Shown: positions 8,873 through 17,567, numbered from the stretch's first letter. The stretch is DNA of 33,397 bases from Bacteroidales bacterium (GCA_021740585.1 JAIOZM010000048.1:1-33397), one strand, 5' to 3'. The notes: a model not told the origin generated them from the sequence alone. Numbers and translations are program-made.

Positions 8873-9838
8873 ATGGCTAAGAAAAAATTTGTTTTTGATC
8901 CACACAACCTAAATTATAAACAGGTTAATAAGGGTCTTAAATATAAAATCAGTAAAAGCATTATATGGATAGGTTCCAGTTTGTTTATTGGACTATCTAT
9001 CGTTATTCTATTCTCTTTGCTTTTTGACACTCCCAGAGAACGAGATTTGCGTCAGGAGAATAAATCATTGTCTGAAGATCTTGAAATTTTGAATCAGCGT
9101 TATGTCAGAATAGATACTGTATTGAAGGAACTGAGCTATATTGACGAAAATATCTATCGCACCATTTTTGAAACCGATCCCGTTGGAAATCTTGACTCCA
9201 TGCGATCTGATCAGCGACAAATTCTTTTACTTTTCCAACAAAAAAATGAGAAAATAGTAAATTCTTATGCAGATGATGCACGTAAATTAATGGAGGATGT
9301 CAGGAATATATCCTATTCCTACCTTGAATTAAAAAACTATTTGTTAGAGAATGAGTCGATTGCATCTAATATCCCGGCCATTCAGCCCATATTGAATCAG
9401 GATCTAACCCGCATGGCATCCGGATTCGGGGATAGAATGCATCCTTTCTATAAAATTGTGAAGTTTCATTCGGGAATGGATTTTACAGCACCTACAGGGA
9501 CTCAGGTTTTTGCCACAGCAGATGGTATTGTTGAGTCGATTGATAAAACAGGTCGTGGAAGTGGAAATACAATTATTATTGATCATGGAAATGGATACAA
9601 AACCTATTACTCTCATCTTAGCGAATTTAGTGTAAGACAAGGAACTAAGATTAAGAGGGGAATGGTAGTTGGTTTGGTCGGGAATACCGGACTATCGGTA
9701 GGGCCACATCTGCATTATGAGGTTCATCTGGATGGGGAACCTGTCAATCCTGTAAACTATTTTTTCAATGAATTAACACCCGAACAATACGATCGAATGA
9801 TAGAAATGTCGATAAAGTCCGGACAATCATTTGATTAA
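8873..9838 (+). CDS. M23-family metallopeptidase, membrane anchored (paralog 2 of 3)
   Basis: A 321-residue paralog of its neighbours: N-terminal motif FVFDPHNLNYKQV, membrane helix at about residues 29-51, coiled-coil linker, then the M23 domain. The zinc ligands are complete (His199 and Asp203 in FHSGMDFTAP, His279 and His281 in GPHLHYEVH), so it is predicted to be an active peptidoglycan endopeptidase. The linker shares DENIYRTIFETDP with the third paralog (DDQIYRTYFEVDP) but lacks the AGFGG motif found in the other two, which suggests divergence after duplication. It lies 50 bases after the first paralog and 29 bases before the third, probably in one transcription unit. Confidence 0.92.
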   Translation: MAKKKFVFDPHNLNYKQVNKGLKYKISKSIIWIGSSLFIGLSIVILFSLLFDTPRERDLRQENKSLSEDLEILNQRYVRIDTVLKELSYIDENIYRTIFETDPVGNLDSMRSDQRQILLLFQQKNEKIVNSYADDARKLMEDVRNISYSYLELKNYLLENESIASNIPAIQPILNQDLTRMASGFGDRMHPFYKIVKFHSGMDFTAPTGTQVFATADGIVESIDKTGRGSGNTIIIDHGNGYKTYYSHLSEFSVRQGTKIKRGMVVGLVGNTGLSVGPHLHYEVHLDGEPVNPVNYFFNELTPEQYDRMIEMSIKSGQSFD

Positions 9839-9867
9839 GAAAAATATATTTTGTAATTTTCCCCAAA

Positions 9868-10842
9868 ATGAGAACAAAATTACACTTTGACTCGGAAAAA
9901 TTGAAGTTCGAAACCCTGGTCTATTCTCCAAAAGAAAAGATGTTCAGGATAATGAGTTTTTTGCTGGTTTCCTTACTTTTCGCCGGATTTTTCTACTATC
10001 TCCTCGATTATAAAATTGGGTCTATGGATGCCCGTCGTATGACATCTAAGCAAGAAGATCTTCTTTTCCGCTTGAAGTTGATGAATACAGATATTCAATA
10101 TATGGAGAAAAAACTCGAAGATCTCCAGTACAATGACGATCAAATTTATCGCACGTATTTTGAGGTTGACCCATTGTCAGAAAATTTAAGAGAGGCTGGG
10201 TTTGGAGGGGTTGACAGGTATGCTGTGTATAAAAATTCAACTTTTGCGCCATTACTTTCTGAGGTGGATCAAAGTCTGGATATGGTTAGCAAGAAGCTCG
10301 TGGTTCAATCCAGGTCTTATGATGAATTATTGGAGATGGCCAGAACTAAAGAAAAGAGACTCCTGGCGCGACCAGCTATTCAGCCGGTTAGTATAAAATT
10401 ACTTAAGCGCTTTGGTTCAGCCTATGGTATGCGCTTTCATCCGATTCTAAAAGTATATAAAATGCATGAGGGAATCGATCTGACGGCTCCCAGAGGTACC
10501 CCAATCTTTGCAACTGCTGATGGTATTGTTCTTCAGGCAGCAGCCACCGATGGAGGCTATGGTAATAAGATTCTTATCGATCACGGATTTGGCTACAAAA
10601 CATTATATGGTCATTGTTATAAAATGTATGTGAAAAAGGGCCAGAGAGTCAAACGGGGTGATGTAATAGGAACCGTTGGTTCAACCGGATTATCTCTTTC
10701 ACCTCACTTGCATTATGAAGTTCATGTTAACGGACGGAAGGTGAATCCGTTAAACTATTATGCCAACGATTTGTCTGCCGAAGAATACGATCACATGATA
10801 AAATTATTATCGAATGCCGACCCGAATTTTGATATAAACTAA
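9868..10842 (+). CDS. M23-family metallopeptidase, membrane anchored (paralog 3 of 3)
   Basis: A 324-residue protein with the same plan as the two genes before it: N-terminal LHFDSEKLKFETL, membrane helix at about residues 28-47, coiled-coil linker with DDQIYRTYFEVDP and REAGFGGVDRY, and a C-terminal M23 domain. The zinc site is intact (His200 and Asp204 in MHEGIDLTAP, His280 and His282 in SPHLHYEVH). Predicted to cut peptidoglycan at the periplasmic face of the inner membrane. All three paralogs end in a similar YxxMI... tail after the catalytic domain. The CapA-like gene follows 42 bases later on the same strand. Confidence 0.92.
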   Translation: MRTKLHFDSEKLKFETLVYSPKEKMFRIMSFLLVSLLFAGFFYYLLDYKIGSMDARRMTSKQEDLLFRLKLMNTDIQYMEKKLEDLQYNDDQIYRTYFEVDPLSENLREAGFGGVDRYAVYKNSTFAPLLSEVDQSLDMVSKKLVVQSRSYDELLEMARTKEKRLLARPAIQPVSIKLLKRFGSAYGMRFHPILKVYKMHEGIDLTAPRGTPIFATADGIVLQAAATDGGYGNKILIDHGFGYKTLYGHCYKMYVKKGQRVKRGDVIGTVGSTGLSLSPHLHYEVHVNGRKVNPLNYYANDLSAEEYDHMIKLLSNADPNFDIN

Positions 10843-10884
10843 TCACTTTTTACAATTACGTATATTTCCAAGTCTTTCCAATTT

Positions 10885-12081
10885 ATGCAAAAAGTTTTTC
10901 TCCCGGTAAGTCTCAGCATTTACTTCTTGTTCTTGGGTTTTTCGTTACAAGCAAAAGAAAATGGTATTCCACCTATTCCTGATAGCACTATTCAAATCAG
11001 TAGATTTCATGCTGAAATGATGAGTCGGGATAAGGTCGCGCATAATCCCTTGCAACAAATTTTGGATAGCACAATTATTATTGCTGATCAAATTCATCTG
11101 GCTCATGTTACACAGCGAAGTATTAGAATTGTTGCTGTAGGGGATGTTATGCCCGGTACAAATTACCCCTCCGAATCATACCTTCCCCGTTCCTGTTCAG
11201 CTCTTTTTCAACCTGTAAAGGAAATTATTTCTAAGGCTGATGTGGCAATCGCGAATCTGGAAGGAGTTTTTTCTTCTAATGGGGGCACCCCCAAGAACTG
11301 TAAAGACCCAAAAACATGCTACGTCTTCAGGATGCCTGATGAATATGCCAGCTGTATTATGGATGCCGGCTTCGATATCCTTGGTGTAGCTAATAATCAT
11401 GTAAACGATTTTGGCTTACAGGGTCGCAAAAATACTGCTGCTTTACTTGATAAGCTCGACATTCCCTTCGCGGGTTTTGCCGACAGAACAACAGTTATTT
11501 ATGAGTCAAATGGACTTAAAATTGGGTTTTGTGCTTTTGCTCCCCATACAGGAACAGTGAATATGAAAGATTATGAAGGAGCAGCCCGTTTGGTTTCTGA
11601 ATTAAAATCGAAAACAGATATTGTCATTGTTTCCTTCCATGGAGGTGCTGAAGGTAAGGATCATCAGAATCTGGTGAAAGGAGATGAAACTTTTCTCGGC
11701 CACAACAGGGGGAATACCTATCTTTTTGCTCATAAAGTAGTAGATGCAGGTGCTGATTTGGTTGTTGGTTCTGGTCCACACGTGGTGAGGGCAATAGAAA
11801 TGTATAAAGGAAAACTAATTGCCTACAGTTTGGGTAATTTTTGTACCTACCAGCGTTTTAATCTTTCAGGACCAAACGCAAATGCCCCTCTGCTTGAAGT
11901 TGAATTGGATGAAAATGGAAAGTTGTTGTCTTCCCGAATTTATTCTTTTTTGCAATTGGGTGAAGGAGGGCCTGTGGAAGATCCTGAAAACAGAGCAGCT
12001 AAACGAATTATGGAATTAAGCAGGCAAGACTTCCCGGATCAAAATTTGAGAATTAATTCCGGGGGCCAAATTGAATGGTAG
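10885..12081 (+). CDS. CapA-family protein (PGA_cap metallophosphatase-like), exported
   Basis: A 398-residue protein with an N-terminal signal sequence (MQKVFLPVSLSIYFLFLGF followed by SLQA) and a PgsA/CapA-type domain. Visible metal-site motifs, in order, are AVGDVMPG, ANLEGVFS, ANNHVNDFG, SFHGGAEG, GSGPHVVRAIE and YSLGNF, the pattern of calcineurin-like phosphoesterase folds in poly-gamma-glutamate capsule proteins. No pgsB/C genes are nearby, so capsule synthesis is not implied; in Bacteroidota such proteins are mostly uncharacterised envelope proteins. An insertion with two Cys (NCKDPKTCYVF) follows ANLEGVF. It probably belongs to the transcription unit of the three M23 peptidases. A second, clearly different CapA-like protein is encoded at 14400-15464. 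Confidence 0.85.
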   Translation: MQKVFLPVSLSIYFLFLGFSLQAKENGIPPIPDSTIQISRFHAEMMSRDKVAHNPLQQILDSTIIIADQIHLAHVTQRSIRIVAVGDVMPGTNYPSESYLPRSCSALFQPVKEIISKADVAIANLEGVFSSNGGTPKNCKDPKTCYVFRMPDEYASCIMDAGFDILGVANNHVNDFGLQGRKNTAALLDKLDIPFAGFADRTTVIYESNGLKIGFCAFAPHTGTVNMKDYEGAARLVSELKSKTDIVIVSFHGGAEGKDHQNLVKGDETFLGHNRGNTYLFAHKVVDAGADLVVGSGPHVVRAIEMYKGKLIAYSLGNFCTYQRFNLSGPNANAPLLEVELDENGKLLSSRIYSFLQLGEGGPVEDPENRAAKRIMELSRQDFPDQNLRINSGGQIEW

Positions 12082-12178
12082 AAAATAACTCTCCTGTGAA
12101 ATGAGAAAAATAGTAATTTGATAGGATATATCTGTGTTTTTTTATACTTTGGATTTTCATTTTTGAAGAAATTAATTG

Positions 12179-12517
12179 ATGCCGTACAAGGAACCTAAAA
12201 TCGAAAAAATATTTTATTCTATTGGTGAAGTAGCTGATATGTTTGAGGTTAATGCCTCACTGGTAAGGTTTTGGGAGAAGGAATTTAGTATCATTAAGCC
12301 TAAAAAAAATAAAAAAGGCAATCGATTATTTACCCGTGAAGATGTAGATAACTTTCATATCATATACCATCTTGTGAAAGAAAAGGGGATGACACTGAAA
12401 GGCGCGCAGAAAAAAATGAGTGAAAATCGGGAAGACACACAAAATAACTTTGAGGTTATCCAATCCTTAAACAACATAAAGAAAATGTTGTTAGAGATTA
12501 AATCGGAACTCGAATAA
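12179..12517 (+). CDS. MerR-family transcriptional regulator
   Basis: A 112-residue protein with an N-terminal MerR winged helix-turn-helix: FYSIGEVADMFEVNASLVRF begins near residue 12, followed by WEKEF and the wing NRLFTREDVDNF. The C-terminal part is a short helix (dimerisation) and contains no Cys pair, so metal sensing of the classical MerR type is unlikely. Such short MerR proteins are common in Bacteroidota next to peptidase or Nif3 genes, with unknown ligands. The frame also allows a TTG three bases earlier (12176); the ATG at 12179 is preferred. Nif3 starts 15 bases downstream, so co-transcription is likely. Confidence 0.85.
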   Translation: MPYKEPKIEKIFYSIGEVADMFEVNASLVRFWEKEFSIIKPKKNKKGNRLFTREDVDNFHIIYHLVKEKGMTLKGAQKKMSENREDTQNNFEVIQSLNNIKKMLLEIKSELE

Positions 12518-12532
12518 CAAATCGTTTTACAT

Positions 12533-13627
12533 ATGAAGCTTCAAGAGATAGTTTCCTTTTTTGAGGAGATCGCTCCATTTTCCTATCAGGAATCCTACGA
12601 CAATAGCGGAATCCAAATTGGGAGTCCGGATACTGAAATTACAGGAATCCTTATCAGTATAGATTTGACAAACGAAGTGCTGGATGAGGCTATTGAAAAT
12701 AATATTAACCTTATTCTGACTCACCATCCACTTATTTTTAACGGAATAAAGAAGCTTACCGGCGGTAATATGGTTGAAAAACTGATTGTTAAAGCCATAA
12801 AAAATGATATTAACCTCCTGTCTGTCCATACAAATATCGATTCAGTTATTAATGGAGTAAGCGGTAAAATCAGTGATAAGCTTGGATTGATAAGCAGAAA
12901 AGTACTTGATCCGGTGAAGGGGAAATTGCTAAAGCTTGTATATTTTGTTCCGGTTGATCATGCTGAAAAAGTTCGTAAAAGTATTTTTGAAGCGGGTGCC
13001 GGAGTTATTGGGAATTATGAAAACTGTAGTTTCAGCTCGGAGGGAAGGGGAAGTTTTAAAGCCGGGGAGAATACAAATCCATTTGCAGGAACGAAAAATA
13101 AATTACATTATGAGAAGGAGCTAAGGGTGGAGACTATTTTACCTGTAAACATTCAGGGAAAAGTTATTTCAGCTCTAATAAATTCTCACCCTTATGAAGA
13201 AGTGGCTTTCGACCTCTATCCGCTTGACAATGCATGGCAAAGTGTTGGACTGGGTATGATTGGTGAGTTTGAGGAAGAGATGGAGGAGCATGATTTTTTA
13301 AATGCTGTTAAAACCATATTTAACACGGGCTGTGTTCGTTATACTGATTTGAGGCAAAAAAAGATAAAGAAAGTGGCTATTTGTGGTGGGAGCGGGAGTT
13401 TTTTACTTTCTAAGGCAATTGCTGCCGGTGCCGACGCCTTTATCAGTGCCGATTTTAAATACCATCAGTTTTTTGATGCCGAGGGTAAGCTCATTATTGT
13501 CGATATCGGACATTATGAAAGTGAGCAATTTACTAAAGAACTTTTTTATGAATTACTTACAAAAAAATTTCCTACATTTGCACTTCTTTTATCAGAAGTA
13601 AATACAAATCCAATTAATTACCTATAG
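12533..13627 (+). CDS. Nif3-like dinuclear metal-centre protein (YqfO/YbgI family)
   Basis: A 364-residue member of the Nif3/YbgI family, which forms toroidal hexamers with a two-metal site per subunit. The metal-ligand motifs LILTHHPLIF and LLSVHTNIDS lie in the N-terminal half and VDIGHYESEQ in the C-terminal half. The middle (about residues 130-230) is a PII/CutA-like insertion, as in the longer YqfO-type proteins; this accounts for the length beyond the roughly 250 residues of YbgI. Biochemical activity is not established for the family (GTP cyclohydrolase I type 2 is a frequent but doubtful name). It is followed after four bases by the zinc-ribbon protein, a gene pair conserved in Bacteroidota, which suggests a joint role. 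Confidence 0.93.
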   Translation: MKLQEIVSFFEEIAPFSYQESYDNSGIQIGSPDTEITGILISIDLTNEVLDEAIENNINLILTHHPLIFNGIKKLTGGNMVEKLIVKAIKNDINLLSVHTNIDSVINGVSGKISDKLGLISRKVLDPVKGKLLKLVYFVPVDHAEKVRKSIFEAGAGVIGNYENCSFSSEGRGSFKAGENTNPFAGTKNKLHYEKELRVETILPVNIQGKVISALINSHPYEEVAFDLYPLDNAWQSVGLGMIGEFEEEMEEHDFLNAVKTIFNTGCVRYTDLRQKKIKKVAICGGSGSFLLSKAIAAGADAFISADFKYHQFFDAEGKLIIVDIGHYESEQFTKELFYELLTKKFPTFALLLSEVNTNPINYL

Positions 13628-13631
13628 TGCT

Positions 13632-14399
13632 ATGGCTGAGCAAAAAACAAAAATTGAAGAAACTGCCGAGATTTCTGTCGAAGACAAATTAAATGCCTTA
13701 TTTCAACTTCAGACAGCGGATACCTCTATCGATAAGATTAAAATTCTTAGAGGAGAGCTACCTTTGGAAGTTCAGGATCTGGAAGATGAAATTGTAGGAC
13801 TCGAGACAAGGGTTCACAATTTTGAGGAAGAAGTACAAAAACTTGAATTGGAAATCGCCAATAAGAATCAGGAAATACTTAACGCTGAAACTCTTATTAA
13901 AAAATATCAGGAGCAACAGGACAATGTTAGAAATAACAGGGAATACGATAGTCTTTCGAAAGAAATAGAATTTCAGACTTTGGAAATTGAGCTTTGTAAA
14001 AAGAAAATTTCTGAGTTTTCCAGCCAGAATAAATCTAAAATGGAGCAGATTAATGATGCCCGAGCCATTTTTGAAGAAAGAAAAAGTGATCTGGAAGCGA
14101 AGAAATCAGAGCTGGACGAGATTGTTTCTGATACTCAGAAAGACGAAGATAACCTTGAGAAGAAATCACTTGAAATTCAGGCTATTATTGAGCCAAGATT
14201 ATTAACAGCCTATAAAAGAATTCGTGCAAATGCCAGAAATGGCCTGGCTGTGGTTGCTGTTGAGCGTGATGCTTGCGGAGGCTGCTTTAATAAAATTCCA
14301 CCACAAAGACAATTGGATATTAAATCCAGAAAGAAGATAATTGTTTGCGAATATTGCGGCAGGATTTTGGTGGATGATGAGATATTAGGAGAAGAATAA
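13632..14399 (+). CDS. Coiled-coil protein with C-terminal C4 zinc ribbon
   Basis: A 255-residue protein: a long antiparallel coiled coil (about residues 20-190, rich in Glu, Lys and Leu) and a C-terminal zinc ribbon with Cys215 and Cys218 (ACGGCFNK) and Cys239 and Cys242 (VCEYCGR). The structure resembles the CT398/HP0958 (FlgZ-like) family, in which the zinc ribbon binds RNA or a protein partner; the function in non-flagellated bacteria is unknown. It sits four bases after the Nif3 gene and probably shares its transcript. Its stop codon lies in a perfect 20-bp palindrome shared with the convergent capA-like gene. Confidence 0.88.
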   Translation: MAEQKTKIEETAEISVEDKLNALFQLQTADTSIDKIKILRGELPLEVQDLEDEIVGLETRVHNFEEEVQKLELEIANKNQEILNAETLIKKYQEQQDNVRNNREYDSLSKEIEFQTLEIELCKKKISEFSSQNKSKMEQINDARAIFEERKSDLEAKKSELDEIVSDTQKDEDNLEKKSLEIQAIIEPRLLTAYKRIRANARNGLAVVAVERDACGGCFNKIPPQRQLDIKSRKKIIVCEYCGRILVDDEILGEE

Positions 14400-14409
14400 T
14401 TATTCTTCT
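14390..14409. repeat. Perfect 20-bp palindrome spanning two convergent stop codons
   Basis: AGAAGAATAA followed directly by its reverse complement. The two genes' stop codons (14397-14399 plus, 14400-14402 minus) abut at its centre, and both proteins end in Glu-Glu. There is no loop and little GC, so it is probably not an efficient terminator. Confidence 0.7.
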
Positions 14410-15464
14410 AAATGCCCCACAGTATCATCATTAAAGATTTTCATGATGGCATAATCTTCAGGGCTCATTCCTAATGTATCATAAAATTCCTTATCGCGGT
14501 TAGAGGGTGTTATAACAAAATACTCTTTACCCGCTTTGTTTTTTGGTTTATATACCCACACAGGATGATAATTGTATTCATCTATTTTGCAAATGGAATT
14601 TTCCTTTTTTAAGGTCATATCAAAGAGCATGCCCCCATCGGTATATCTTTTTCTCTGATTAGAAATAAAATTACCCAGACTGTACACTACCAGTTTATCT
14701 TCTTCTCCAATTTTAATAGTGTTTATGGTTTGAATCACATGCGGGTGAGAACCAATAATGGCATTTGCACCATTATTTAGGATGAATTTCGCAAGTTCTT
14801 GCTGTTCAGTATTCGGATTTCTTTGGTATTCCGTTCCCCAGTGGATGGTGACTATGGTAAAATCAGGTTTAGCAAGACCTGCTTTTTCTAAGTCTTTTTT
14901 AATTATTTCCCGGTCTATGTAGTTTACAATGTTTGGTTCCTCTAGTTTTATTCCGTTTGTTGAATAGGTATAATTAAGAATCGCAATCCGAATCCCGTTT
15001 TTCTCAATTATAAGGGGGTATGATTTTGCACGACATAAGGAATCATTAAAAGTTCCGGTGTGAATAATATTTTCTTTATCCAATATCTGAATGGTTCTCT
15101 CAAGTCCTTGTTTCCTCCTGTCGAGGGCATGATTATTAGCTGTGATAAAAACGTCAAATCCTGCATTTCTAGCACTTATAGCCAGCTCATCGGGTGATGA
15201 GAATTGGGGATATCCCTTAAAAGGTTCTCCTGCAAGGGTAACTTCCAGATTTGCTATAGCAATATCTGTATTCTCAAGAAGAGGCTTAATAAGACTAAAA
15301 CAGGTGTCATAATTATAGGTTTGACCTTCATTAGCAGACGCAATCTGAGAATCATGACCCATTATATCACCAGCAAAAATAAGTTTAAGCTCAGTTCCCT
15401 GACCTGCCAGATTAAAAGTACTGAACAGGATAAAAGGGGTAATATAAAGTAAAAATCTATGCAT
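14400..15464 (-). CDS. CapA-family protein (PGA_cap metallophosphatase-like), second copy
   Basis: A 354-residue exported protein with a signal sequence (MHRFLLYITPFILFSTFNLA) and the CapA/PgsA metallophosphatase-like domain: FAGDIMGHDSQ, ANLEVTL, ANNHALDRRKQG, TIHWGTEYQRNP, GSHPHVIQ and YSLGNFISNQR. It differs clearly from the CapA-like protein at 10885-12081 and lacks that protein's Cys pair. The open frame continues upstream to 15566, but those codons overlap the Gly-rich tail of the preceding TPM gene out of frame; the ATG at 15464, seven bases after the TPM stop, gives a good signal peptide and is chosen. It is the last gene of the lemA-TPM-TPM-capA series. Function unknown beyond a probable periplasmic phosphoesterase-like fold. 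Confidence 0.85.
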   Translation of the reverse strand: MHRFLLYITPFILFSTFNLAGQGTELKLIFAGDIMGHDSQIASANEGQTYNYDTCFSLIKPLLENTDIAIANLEVTLAGEPFKGYPQFSSPDELAISARNAGFDVFITANNHALDRRKQGLERTIQILDKENIIHTGTFNDSLCRAKSYPLIIEKNGIRIAILNYTYSTNGIKLEEPNIVNYIDREIIKKDLEKAGLAKPDFTIVTIHWGTEYQRNPNTEQQELAKFILNNGANAIIGSHPHVIQTINTIKIGEEDKLVVYSLGNFISNQRKRYTDGGMLFDMTLKKENSICKIDEYNYHPVWVYKPKNKAGKEYFVITPSNRDKEFYDTLGMSPEDYAIMKIFNDDTVGHLEE

Positions 15465-15471
15465 CCATTTA

Positions 15472-16254
15472 TTACCAGCTACCACTTGCGCCGCCACCGC
15501 CAAAACTACCTCCGCCACCACCTGAAAAACCGCCAAATCCTCCTGACCCGGAATTAAAATTTCCAAAACTACCAGAATGACTATTTCTGGAACCGCTTAG
15601 CATTGAAAGCGCTATCCAAAAGGGAATATTTTTGCCAATACTATGTTGTCTTCTTCTGCGCGATTGTCCGAAAAAGAGAAAGAACATCAAAATAATAAAT
15701 AATATACCAAAAATAGTACTCACAGGGTCATCTCCGCCTTCTGAGGAATACTGCTCAGCAGTGAATTCCCCGGATAGCAATCCGAATATTACATCAGTTG
15801 CCTTATCCACGCCGAGTACGTAATTGTTATTTCTGAAATTTGGCTTGATTTCATTTTCTATAATTCGTCTGGCTATGGCATCAGGAATAAATTCCTCGAG
15901 ACCATAACCGGTCTGAATGGTAATTTCACGATCGTTTGGATAAATCAAAAGTATCATTCCATTGTGGGTATCTTTCTGCCCAACCTTCCATTGTTCACCC
16001 ATTTCCGCACCCATCTGGGCAATTGGCATATTCCCATGTTCGTTCAGACTTACAACAAATATTTGTGTGGAAGTTGAATCTTCAAAGGCACCTAATTTCC
16101 GGTTAAGATAATCCTCTTCCGCCGAATTAAACAAATCGGCATAATCGTTTACCCAGGCATATGGTTTGTCGGGAAAGTATTGATTCTGTTGGGCTAAAAG
16201 CGGAAAGCTCAGCAAGACAGAAAATGCAAGTATAAAAAATATATTTCTATTCAT
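15472..16254 (-). CDS. TPM-domain protein with signal peptide and Gly-rich tail (YgcG-like)
   Basis: A 260-residue protein: a signal peptide (MNRNIFFILAFSVLLSFPLL, residues 1-20), a TPM domain (about 30-160, with VNDYADLFNSAEEDYLNRKL and IQTGYGLEEFIPD), one membrane helix near residues 178-196, and a C-terminal tail very rich in Gly and Ser ending GGASGSW. This is the classic YgcG architecture: the TPM domain outside, anchored in the inner membrane, with a low-complexity tail. TPM (Psb32) domains act as phosphatase-like or chaperone-like modules in the repair of membrane complexes; the role in bacteria is unclear. It starts directly after the stop of the first TPM gene, in an operon with lemA, a common association. 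Confidence 0.9.
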   Translation of the reverse strand: MNRNIFFILAFSVLLSFPLLAQQNQYFPDKPYAWVNDYADLFNSAEEDYLNRKLGAFEDSTSTQIFVVSLNEHGNMPIAQMGAEMGEQWKVGQKDTHNGMILLIYPNDREITIQTGYGLEEFIPDAIARRIIENEIKPNFRNNNYVLGVDKATDVIFGLLSGEFTAEQYSSEGGDDPVSTIFGILFIILMFFLFFGQSRRRRQHSIGKNIPFWIALSMLSGSRNSHSGSFGNFNSGSGGFGGFSGGGGGSFGGGGASGSW

Positions 16255-16695
16255 TTAATTAGTTCCAAACGATATTTCATCACTCAGTTCATTCTTGTCA
16301 TCCTTTAAATAAGGAAAATATTTTTTTAATTGCTCACCTGTCAAAATAATACCTTCCGTAAGACCTTCAGTAAATTTTTCTTTTCTAAAATATTCAGCCA
16401 TCCTCTCCTTTATAGTATCCCAGAATGATGGAGAAACTTTTGCATTTATTCCTGCATCTCCTAAAATAGCAAATTTCTTTGAATCAACAGCCAGGTAAAA
16501 CAGAATGCCATTTCTTTCTTTTGTATTATGTATACGAAGTTTCTCAAAAATATACGAGGCACGGTCCAAAACATCCCCTTTAACTTCATTTTCAATGTGA
16601 ACTCTGATTTCCCCCGAAGTATTTAATTCCGCTTCGTGGATAGCTGTTCGTATATCAGCTTTCTCCAACGGATTGAAAAATTTATCTGCACTCAT
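16255..16695 (-). CDS. TPM-domain protein, soluble
   Basis: A 146-residue TPM-domain protein without signal peptide or membrane helix. Recognisable elements are SGEIRVHIENEV, RNGILFYLAVDSKKFAILGD and KFTEGLTEGII. It lies between lemA and the membrane-bound TPM gene; its stop codon directly abuts the next gene's start codon, so translational coupling is likely. The triad lemA plus two TPM genes, one short and soluble and one YgcG-like, is frequent in Bacteroidota. The exact function is unknown. Confidence 0.88.
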   Translation of the reverse strand: MSADKFFNPLEKADIRTAIHEAELNTSGEIRVHIENEVKGDVLDRASYIFEKLRIHNTKERNGILFYLAVDSKKFAILGDAGINAKVSPSFWDTIKERMAEYFRKEKFTEGLTEGIILTGEQLKKYFPYLKDDKNELSDEISFGTN

Positions 16696-16746
16696 ATTTT
16701 TTTATTTTGAATTGATCTTATAACGAAAAAACAATGAATGAATTGT

Positions 16747-17331
16747 TTAAAATTCTACCTTCGGTGCTTCTTCTGATCCTTCTTCAGCCTCAAAGTACCC
16801 TTTTTTATCGAATCCAAATATTTTAGCTGTGATTACTCTTGGGAATTTGCGAACCGAAACGTTATAAGTACCCACCGAATCATTAAATTTCTTTCTTTCA
16901 AAAGCGATTCTGTTTTCGGTTCCTTCGAGCTGAGTCTGGAGTTCAAGAAAATTCTGATTTGCTTTCAAATCCGGATACTTTTCAACCACAACCATTAACC
17001 GGGAAAGTGCACCCGACAATTGATCCTGAGCTGCCTGAAAATTCTGGATGGCTGCAGGGTCTAAATTTGAAGGGTCAACTGTAATACCTGTTGCTTTTGA
17101 TCTGGCTTCAATAACTTGAGTTAATGTTTCCTGCTCAAAGTCTGCATATCCTTTCACCGTACTTACAAGATTTGGGATTAGATCAGCCCTTCGTTGATAG
17201 GAATTTTCTACCTGAGCCCATTGTTGTGCAATAGCCTCATCCTGGCTAACCAGTTTATTGTATCCGCAGCCTGACAAAAAAGGAATGGTGAGCGCCAAAA
17301 TGGCAATAGTAAAAATACGATTTCTTTTCAT
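16747..17331 (-). CDS. lemA: LemA-family lipoprotein
   Basis: A 194-residue LemA protein with a lipoprotein signal (FLSGC, acylated Cys22) and the family's helical hairpin domain: QWAQVENSYQRRADLIPNLV, then ARSKATG, YPDLKANQNFLELQTQLEGT and ENRIAFERKKFNDSVGTYN. These are highly conserved LemA signatures. LemA proteins are envelope-associated and usually operonic with TPM or peptidase genes; their molecular role is not established. It is the first gene of the minus-strand lemA-TPM-TPM-capA unit. The upstream 17332-17567 spacer (236 bases) separates it from the HAD gene, and I see no convincing -7 element there. Confidence 0.95.
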   Translation of the reverse strand: MKRNRIFTIAILALTIPFLSGCGYNKLVSQDEAIAQQWAQVENSYQRRADLIPNLVSTVKGYADFEQETLTQVIEARSKATGITVDPSNLDPAAIQNFQAAQDQLSGALSRLMVVVEKYPDLKANQNFLELQTQLEGTENRIAFERKKFNDSVGTYNVSVRKFPRVITAKIFGFDKKGYFEAEEGSEEAPKVEF

Positions 17332-17567
17332 TTGATTATTAATTATTTGATTTACAGCAATTAAGGTTTTGTTCTTAAATATGTATTGTTATGTGTTCAA
17401 ATCTTACGCCAAGAATACATTTATCGAATTGTTATCGTCATGTTTTATCAGAATATTCATTTGTATCTCGAATTATTTACCTGCATTTTGTCTACTTCAT
17501 CTTTTTTTATGGATTCTAATTTTAGCTATTTAAGTAATCAATCTTTTTGCCCGGATGATTTAAACCC

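Noticed and set aside
15465..15566. N-terminal extension of the second CapA-like protein
   Set aside because: These codons are an out-of-frame reading of the Gly-rich TPM tail; the ATG at 15464 starts a proper signal peptide.
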